NCBI GenBank assembly: GCA_003342895.1
Contig: PTFA01000400.1
Span: 172,857 to 236,856 of the forward strand
Reading direction: 5' to 3'
DNA from: Casuarius casuarius
Lineage: Eukaryota > Chordata > Aves > Casuariiformes > Casuariidae
DNA: 64,000 nucleotides
Below, piece after piece: positions 60,001 to 64,000 of this stretch. The notes beneath the pieces were generated by a model. It was given only the letters and a program-made list of their open reading frames with translations. It made no database searches and was not told where the DNA came from. A program made the position numbers and the translations under genes. Position 1 is the stretch's first letter, and every line of letters starts with the position of its first letter.

Positions 60001-62803
60001 CTTCTGAAGCTCTCACACCACACTAGACTCAAGGTGTTGTCTGAATATCCTTTGGGGGAACTGAGTTACATGACTAACACCTACATGCTACAAAATATGT
60101 TTAAAAATCGTAAGTGTTTAAGCACAGAGCTTGGCAACATTTTGAGGCTGAATATTTAGTTCGCCAAAAATGAAGATTCAGTTGATCCGTATCATTCAGA
60201 AGTATAAGTCCATGGTGAATTTGCTCAGGTCCTTCAGCCCTGACAATCAAAAGTAACATCCCACAGATCACACTGTTTTATACAGTCATGTTAAAATGAG
60301 GAAGCTTCAGATGTCTTGGGTTCCAAAATTAAGCCTTTTGTTCCATGAATTTTTCATGTTGTACTGATTAGACCGAAAGGATTAAAAACCTGAATATCCA
60401 AGTGCTTTATTTAACCTGAAGTAGTATTTTTGTTTTAGCAAGAAAATCAAATTTTGTTTTTATTCAACACTATAACTAAAACAACAAAATGGAAAAGGCA
60501 TTGTTTGCACAAGCTTCACGCAAGAGGCCAAGGGCCTGTGGCCAGCATTCAGGCTGCTCCCATTTATTTCCAACCAAAGCTCTGTTAGCACCAAGGAAAG
60601 ATCTCAGTATACAATTAGTAGAAATTTAATTGCTACTAATTAGCATTACATGCCAGACAACTCCCATAATCTATCTGAACTCACACCGGCAGAGACGTGG
60701 GGTCTGGGCTACAAATCCTGGCAGTGCTGCTCACGGCGGCATCCGTGTCCGTAATGGAATGAATGAAGGCCAGATCGTAACCCGGGATCTGAAGCCTTAA
60801 CTTCCATCTCAGAGGGTTGTTAATAAGATGCTACAAAAAGAAATCTTTCCAGAAGCTACCTAAGCCAGGTGGCACTGGCAAAGCAAAGCCCCCAGCACTA
60901 CAAAGTGCACAGGAGTTGGCCCACTACCTGCACAGGTGCCCAAACTGCTGCACAAATGGCATATTTAAATGCTTTCCTGACCTTGTGGCTGAGGCAAAGA
61001 ACGGCAAATAAGTCGTGCTCACTGAAGCATCTCCAGATAAAAAAAAATCTTTGTAAATGGGAATGCTTCATCTATCATTTTGCAAAACCCTTTGAAGAGT
61101 CCTTGCCTTAGAGAGCCAGGGACAGAGCATCTGTCAAGAAGCAGAGCATGAGATGCACAATGTCCATCCACTTAAGCTTTCATACTCCATTCAGTACCAA
61201 AACATTTAGGTCAAAACATCTCAAAATCAACACAGAATTTACCAAACCAGTCATAACATTCACTACAGATATCACAACATAATGATCAAAATTCCCTAGC
61301 TCCTGCTGGCTAAGCAGAACCACAGCAGCGCCAGTGAAGACATCTGCAGGGCACAACTGCATCTTTATTAATATTTATGCATCTCTTTCCACTAAGCAAG
61401 GGGGAAAGCCATGAAAAAATAGTTGAGAAAAAGCAGATCCAGTTCCCCTTCATATCCCCTTTAATCCCACAGTAGGACTAACACTGTTTTGCAAAGAGCC
61501 ATCCAAAATGCAACACTGAAGTAGCTTCATGTATCTAGAGCAGATAGATGGGAATCTTTTAACATTTCCTTTTCTTTTTCACCTTAGTCTGGAATTTCCA
61601 GCCTAACATAGTAATTTGTTATGTACCCCTATCATTAGGGAAAAGCTGACCTCATTGCCCACAACTGTCACAATTATTTACTATCCCAAACCCCAGACTT
61701 TACCACCTGACTCATGTATACTTAAAACAAATGAGAGAGTTTAAATGAGGAACTATTTTCTTAAGAGAAAAACAGATTTAAAAGCAAGAAATCTCTAACA
61801 CATTAAAATGGTAGTGCACAACGCTGGCATCTCTTACTGCAACTTTAGCTTAGAAGCCTAAGTGCAAAGATTTAGGGTCATTCATTGTAAATCATCAGTA
61901 AGAGACGTCATCTTGCATTGGGATGGCTTATGGTCTTGATGCTAGAGCAACTAGAAAGGTGGAATCCAAGCATGTGGGAAGGGCTGCGCTCGATTAGCTT
62001 TCTGATACCATCGGCTGGGGCAGAGAAGGGGGAAAGGCAGCTGGTGAGAAGATGTTCTGGGGTGGCCTGGTGCTTTGTTTCAGGTGGAAGGTGTGGGTGC
62101 TTCTACAGCTCCCCAAGCTGGCAATTCTGGATCAGCAGTGATGGCAGCCTCCAGGGACATCTTGTCATCCTTGGAGGATGAAATGTGATGAGGATGGTGG
62201 TTTAGGCCTGGATTGGAGAGGTGAGAAGTGGCAGGGGTGTCTGCATGCTGACTCACATGTACTAGTTCACCTGGATTGGAGAGCCGTTGTGGCTTCAGTC
62301 TGCAGGCCAGTCCCACTTGCATAATCTAGATCAGTTTGCAAACGGATAATTTAATGAAGTAAATTTAAGGTTTCTCCCAGGGACTGATCTAGACAAGTAG
62401 ACTTCTAAACAAGACCTAGTGTCTAAGGACTGTACCTAATTTATGTCCTTAAACAATTCCAAGCCCTCCCCCATTTATTTTAACCTGATCAAGAGTTCAG
62501 ACGAGTGTTTAATCATCTTGGAGAATTAAAGGTTTCTTCTGCAACAGATTCAGATTGAACTAGGATCATTTACCACAGCCCTCCAAGGCATCTGTTCTGT
62601 TCAGCCTACTTACGCTTTGCCTAAGTATGAAACAAATCAACATACAAAAGCCTCACAGACCAACACGAACAGAGAAGGGCGTACCTTGTAGGCGATACTA
62701 TTGAGGACTTTCATAGCCAGGTCGGAGACATCAGGATAGGGGTCAGCAGCTAGGTGAAGGAGCACTCTCCAAATCTGGGTATAAACACTGTTGAAACTCA
62801 CAC
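20979..62803 (-). CDS. RPTOR: RPTOR (raptor), exons 21-34: C-terminal part with WD40 propeller
   Basis: Raptor is the mTORC1 scaffold. It binds TOS-motif substrates such as S6K and 4E-BP, and docks mTORC1 on Rag GTPases at the lysosome. Fourteen exons join without phase conflict into 534 complete residues, equivalent to human 802-1335, with no net length change. In order come the last helical-repeat segment (exon 21), a Ser-rich regulatory linker (exons 22-25) and the seven-bladed WD40 propeller (exons 26-34), ending YISVYSVEKRIR. Linker phosphosites equivalent to Ser855, 859, 863 and 877 are retained; Thr908 is not. The RNC domain and AMPK sites (Ser722, Ser792) are encoded beyond the right edge. 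Exon GC varies widely (22, 26, 30 and 31 high; 21, 24 and 33 lower). Numbering assumes 34 exons as in human. Confidence 0.97.
21048..22578 (-). other. RPTOR: RPTOR intron 33
   Basis: About 1.5 kb. No exon or repeat is recognised. The donor at its start is weak (GTCTGT). Confidence 0.8.
22579..22708 (-). CDS. RPTOR: RPTOR exon 33
   Basis: It completes a Cys codon and encodes 43 residues starting GSMNQFTAIYNGNGELINNI and ending ISCLAFHPHW (WD40 blade, human 1271-1313). The acceptor TTCATTTTCAG is good. The donor TGG/GTCTGT departs from GTRAGT but is forced by the phase 0 join to exon 34. Confidence 0.95.
22709..23307 (-). other. RPTOR: RPTOR intron 32
   Basis: A 599-base intron with a short AAACC-type simple repeat near 23217-23234. 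Otherwise nothing. Confidence 0.8.
23308..23424 (-). CDS. RPTOR: RPTOR exon 32
   Basis: It encodes the split Ser, then 38 residues from VNGDVRFFDPRMPESMKVLQ to HPQANLFA, with a split Cys (human 1232-1269). The GDVRFFDPR strand is a typical WD40 repeat end. Acceptor is TGTTGGCAG and donor is TG/GTAAGT. Confidence 0.95.
23425..26285 (-). other. RPTOR: RPTOR intron 31
   Basis: About 2.9 kb, mostly AT-rich. No exon, RNA gene or recognisable repeat is seen. Confidence 0.75.
26286..26372 (-). CDS. RPTOR: RPTOR exon 31
   Basis: An 87-base exon encoding RVMTYREHTAWVVKAYLQKH and PEGNIMSV between split Cys and Ser codons (human 1203-1230). The EHTAWVVKA stretch is a WD40 core strand. Codon third positions are markedly GC-rich compared with exons 32-33. 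Confidence 0.95.
26373..26845 (-). other. RPTOR: RPTOR intron 30
   Basis: A 473-base GC-rich intron. Long open frames cross it on both strands without coding support. Confidence 0.8.
26846..26973 (-). CDS. RPTOR: RPTOR exon 30
   Basis: Encodes DIPTGADSCVTSLSCDSHRS and LIVAGLGDGSIRVFDRRMALSE, plus two bases of a Cys codon (human 1160-1201). The GDGSIRVFD segment is a canonical WD40 strand. GC is very high at third positions. Acceptor is CGCCCCCAG and donor is TG/GTAACG. Confidence 0.95.
26974..30159 (-). other. RPTOR: RPTOR intron 29
   Basis: About 3.2 kb. It has a GC-rich patch at 29350-29560 and an AT-rich TAATTA-dense block at 28940-29190, treated separately. No exon is seen. Confidence 0.75.
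28940..29190. promoter_or_regulatory. TAATTA-rich candidate enhancer in RPTOR intron 29
   Basis: AT-rich block with repeated homeodomain cores (CATTAATCATCATCATTGAG, AAGTAATTAAAATC, CATAATTAATATTCC, GGGTAATTAATTTC). It has the composition of vertebrate conserved non-coding elements. Function is inference; conservation was not measured. Confidence 0.25.
30160..30266 (-). CDS. RPTOR: RPTOR exon 29
   Basis: It encodes AGMVVDWEQETGLLMTSGDV and RIIRIWDTDREMKVQ after a split Gly (human 1125-1159). RIIRIWDTD is a clear WD40 signature. Acceptor is GTTTTATCTTAG and donor is CAG/GTAACA. Confidence 0.95.
31920..32380. promoter_or_regulatory. Candidate conserved non-coding element in RPTOR intron 28
   Basis: A complex-sequence block with GATA-type sites (TTATCTC, GTGACAAGATAA, GAGATAGATA), a CATTTGTC E-box-like site and AT-rich cores, unlike the flanking intron. 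Enhancer function is inference from composition only. Confidence 0.2.
39925..40125 (+). mobile_element. CR1-like retroelement relic (3' end)
   Basis: The stretch including GATTTTAAGG, TGATCATCTCATCTGACCTC and CTGCATAGCACAAGCC closely resembles, from memory, an old CR1 LINE 3' end family common in turtles and archosaurs. Later landmarks of that family follow in order: CAATTCCTGCATCAA, CTAGAAAGAC and AAGTGACAGAGAATC. It is heavily mutated and non-coding. Exact family is uncertain. Confidence 0.65.
40911..41015 (-). CDS. RPTOR: RPTOR exon 28
   Basis: Completes a split Asp, then encodes 34 residues, DGAIRVWKNFADLEKNPEMV to SDMLPTTR (human 1090-1123), plus one base of a Gly codon. DGAIRVWKNF is a WD40 strand. 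Acceptor is TGTGCTCCCTGAG and donor is CGAG/GTGGGT. Confidence 0.95.
41016..42324 (-). other. RPTOR: RPTOR intron 27
   Basis: 1.3 kb, AT-rich. No exon or repeat is recognised. Confidence 0.8.
42325..42449 (-). CDS. RPTOR: RPTOR exon 27
   Basis: Encodes FWDWEKGEKLDYFHNGNPRY and TRITAMEYLNGQDCSLLLTAT after a split Cys (human 1048-1088). It contains the end of the first propeller blade and the start of the next. Acceptor is CCTCATGCAG and donor is ACAG/GTAAGC. Confidence 0.95.
42450..42944 (-). other. RPTOR: RPTOR intron 26
   Basis: A 495-base intron with a GC-rich half next to exon 26. Nothing else is seen. Confidence 0.8.
42945..43059 (-). CDS. RPTOR: RPTOR exon 26
   Basis: Encodes ISRLDDQIFLNRNPGVPSVV and KFHPFTPCIAVADKDSI between split Gly and Cys codons (human 1010-1046). 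This is the first WD40 blade (KFHPFTPCIAVADKD). Acceptor is TTCCACCCACAG and donor is CTG/GTAAGG. Confidence 0.95.
43060..44803 (-). other. RPTOR: RPTOR intron 25
   Basis: 1.7 kb, AT-rich with scattered A/T runs. No exon is recognised. Confidence 0.8.
44804..44909 (-). CDS. RPTOR: RPTOR exon 25
   Basis: Encodes IPEEHDLESQIRKEREWRFL and RNARVRKQAQKIIQK plus one base of a Gly codon (human 974-1008). It is a charged helix that leads into the propeller. The acceptor (GATATATGGAAG) has its pyrimidine tract set back about 12-30 bases, with no intervening AG. Donor is AAGG/GTGAGT. Confidence 0.95.
48930..49500 (-). pseudogene. Possible decayed coding fragment, unrecognised
   Basis: The minus strand reads like protein in pieces spread over different frames. 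An acidic piece includes EEEEDKDVEQIIVEAEASQE. It is followed after a frame change by SELQALQEDAQASKVEQTIP, and preceded by a Ser/Pro/Thr-rich stretch and EPEPESEVEPPK. Frame changes and stops break continuity, as in an old retrocopy. I do not recognise the parent. The plus strand is also open for 129 codons, so chance cannot be excluded. Confidence 0.3.
52339..52367. repeat. TA-rich microsatellite
   Basis: A short imperfect (TA)n stretch (ATATATGTATAATATATATA) in RPTOR intron 24. Confidence 0.85.
52615..52690. promoter_or_regulatory. TAAT-rich candidate regulatory block
   Basis: Repeated ATTA/TAAT cores (CCTAATGAATTACTCTGC, CTAATGATATC, AAATTAATTTCATTAGC) in 76 bases are compatible with clustered homeodomain sites. 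Inference only. Confidence 0.2.
54321..54431 (-). CDS. RPTOR: RPTOR exon 24
   Basis: Phase 0-0 exon encoding TTDDADDTVGHKSFISATVQ and TGFCDWSAKYFAQPVMK (human 937-973). It belongs to the linker that packs against the propeller. Acceptor is CTTTCTGGACAG and donor is AAG/GTAATT. Confidence 0.95.
54432..56264 (-). other. RPTOR: RPTOR intron 23
   Basis: 1.8 kb. No exon, repeat array or RNA gene is recognised. Confidence 0.8.
56265..56448 (-). CDS. RPTOR: RPTOR exon 23
   Basis: Encodes GSPPTTSTSSSSLTNDVTKQ, then a variable stretch (VRPANVGNMG) and YTPHSHQFPRTRKMFDKGPE (human 876-936). The Ser of GGSPP corresponds to human Ser877. The position equivalent to human Thr908, a CILK1/ICK site, is Asn. 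Acceptor is TTTGATCTTTAG and donor is CAG/GTAAAT. Confidence 0.95.
56449..57662 (-). other. RPTOR: RPTOR intron 22
   Basis: 1.2 kb, AT-rich, turning CpG-rich in the last 110 bases next to exon 22. No exon is seen. Confidence 0.8.
57540..58960. promoter_or_regulatory. RPTOR: Intragenic CpG-rich island around RPTOR exon 22
   Basis: About 1.4 kb of GC- and CpG-dense sequence, with AT-rich intron on both sides. It covers exon 22 and the adjacent 1.2 kb of intron 21, so exon 22 explains little of it. An internal promoter for a short RPTOR isoform or an antisense transcript is possible. No TATA box or start site is evident. Confidence 0.4.
57663..57766 (-). CDS. RPTOR: RPTOR exon 22, phosphorylated linker
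   Basis: Encodes ATVNARPQRILDTSSLTQSA and PASPTNKGMHIHQV plus two bases of a Gly codon (human 841-874). It includes the equivalents of Ser855, Ser859 and Ser863; Ser863 is the insulin/mTOR-responsive proline-directed site. Third positions are very GC-rich. Acceptor is CCCCCCTCCAG and donor is AGG/GTAAGC. Confidence 0.95.
57767..62684 (-). other. RPTOR: RPTOR intron 21
   Basis: 4.9 kb. The first 1.2 kb is CpG-rich and the rest AT-rich. It holds a short A-run near 59340-59352 and a hairpin at 60613-60641. No exon is seen. Confidence 0.75.
60613..60641. repeat. Inverted repeat, 9-bp arms with 11-base loop
   Basis: Arms AATTAGTAG (60613-60621) and CTACTAATT (60633-60641) are perfect complements around an AT-rich loop. 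They lie in RPTOR intron 21. The arms also contain homeodomain-type cores. Confidence 0.75.
62685..62803 (-). CDS. RPTOR: RPTOR exon 21
   Basis: Encodes VSFNSVYTQIWRVLLHLAAD and PYPDVSDLAMKVLNSIAYK after a split codon (human 802-840). It is the end of the armadillo/HEAT-like helical repeats. Acceptor is CTTCCTATTGTAG and donor is AAG/GTACGC. It is the most 5' RPTOR exon in the window. Confidence 0.95.
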
Positions 62804-64000
62804 CTACAATAGGAAGAAGAAAACAAAGCCCCAAACACATGACAATCTGTCAACTCCAACTCTGTGATCTCATGTGAGAGAATTCCTAAGAACTCCTAAC
62901 ATCGCAACGGCAGCTAAGCGAATATCGAGAGAAGAGCTCCAAACGCCTGTGTGGAGCAGTCTCCATCTTGTCTTCCTTTGTGAAGCCTACAAGGGTTTGT
63001 AAAATGAAAGTGGGAGAAAACAAAAGAAATTAAAGAATAGCTAAATAAGCCGCAGTCAAACTGCTAATTTTCTAAGTCCTTGAAGCAAGTTGTTTGAAAA
63101 GGCCACATGGAAGACCAGATGTTTGCAGTTCCTGAGCTAAAATACTACAGAAACACATTTGCTTAGATTTGTATGGTTATTTTTATTGCCGTTTTAAAGA
63201 TTAATATTTAGTTTGTATGTTCAGGATTTTATATATTCTACAAGTTTATTAAACATCTGAGCATTACAATGAAGCTCGAGGAATGGCACTCGCTTTTTCT
63301 TACTGACACTGGTGTCAGTATCTCAGCTGCCAGGGTGTTATTTAACGCGAATATCTGCACTTTGGTATCCAGCAGAAGTGACTGACAGATTCAAAGTACA
63401 AATCAAGCTAATAAGCATTTGTAACAACTGACAAAAATCCTGTGAACATTCTATTCTGCTGCTTTTAGGCGAATCTTTAATTTGTTATTCTTTCTCCTAA
63501 CCCTCACAACATCTAATAGTTATAACACCATCTTTTGGGAGTCGAGCCATTTGGACAATATTAAAGCAGCAGCACTAACAAAGAAGGAACTAAAATAGCG
63601 ATTTCAAATGAGTCACAATCAATGGTAAATGACAGATCAAGCTGTTACTGCATTTCCCTGGGTGTTCCTGGAGGCATCTAAATATAAAGTGTTAAGTTCG
63701 GAATAAAGGGTCCATGGTCAACAAGCAAGTTCTCACCTTGCGTATCCTGAACCTGATACTCAAACCAAGAGAAAATAGACTTGGACAGTCCAGTTTTGAA
63801 CTTTGGCTGAAGAACGCAAGTCGAATGCAATTAGAAGCTCCAGCAGTATACAAGCGGCACTTTTTTCCCATATATTTGTCTACATTAGACAAAGGAATCT
63901 TTCTTCTGTCAGAAAAACTCCCCGAGGTGTGACAAAGCATCCTGCGAAGTGCAAGGCAGGACTCTAACCCCATCCCTTCATTCAACCCGCACATAAAGGG
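62804..64000 (-). other. RPTOR: RPTOR intron 20 (partial)
   Basis: The last 1.2 kb of the window, AT-rich. No exon is recognised, so the preceding RPTOR exon lies beyond the right edge. Confidence 0.75.

Overview
This 64 kb window is vertebrate nuclear DNA, most likely avian: intron-rich genes with canonical GT/AG junctions, few transposon remains, GC-rich blocks and minisatellites, and one worn CR1-type retroelement relic. The species assignment is inference; the gene identifications rest on exon-by-exon translation with matching splice phases.

Two recognisable genes lie head-to-tail on the minus strand. The larger is the 3' part of RPTOR (raptor, the scaffold subunit of mTORC1). Fourteen coding exons between 62803 and 20979 join in perfect phase and encode 534 complete residues, equivalent to human residues 802-1335. 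They cover the end of the helical repeats, the phosphorylated linker and the whole C-terminal WD40 propeller. The 5' two thirds of RPTOR lies beyond the right edge. Its probable 3' UTR runs from 20978 to about 18450, where three AATAAA hexamers cluster. Downstream is CHMP6, an ESCRT-III subunit: exons 2-8 are present between 14096 and 9682. Exon 1, with the start codon and myristoylation signal, is not visible and probably falls in the assembly gap at 14180-14830.

Between the two genes (about 14.1-18.4 kb) lie the gap, four different tandem arrays (14.83-17.11 kb) and a GC-rich block. At the far left, on the plus strand and convergent with CHMP6, are the last exons of a gene I could not name (about 1-71, 513-774, 990-1270, polyA signal at 1461). 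Its exons are open, bounded by splice sites and phase-compatible.

The rest is intron and intergenic DNA. It holds homeodomain-type TAATTA-rich blocks that may be enhancers, an intragenic CpG-rich island around RPTOR exon 22, a possible decayed coding fragment at 48.93-49.50 kb, a CR1-like relic near 40.0 kb, and small palindromes and repeats.

Raptor recruits substrates to mTORC1 at the lysosome. CHMP6 nucleates ESCRT-III on endosomes and multivesicular bodies. Both act at the endolysosomal membrane, but their adjacency looks like ordinary vertebrate synteny and not a joint regulatory unit. RPTOR exon numbers assume that the terminal exon is 34, as in human. CHMP6 residue numbers assume that exon 1 encodes 21 residues. 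I found no tRNA, rRNA, CRISPR, intact transposon or viral gene.
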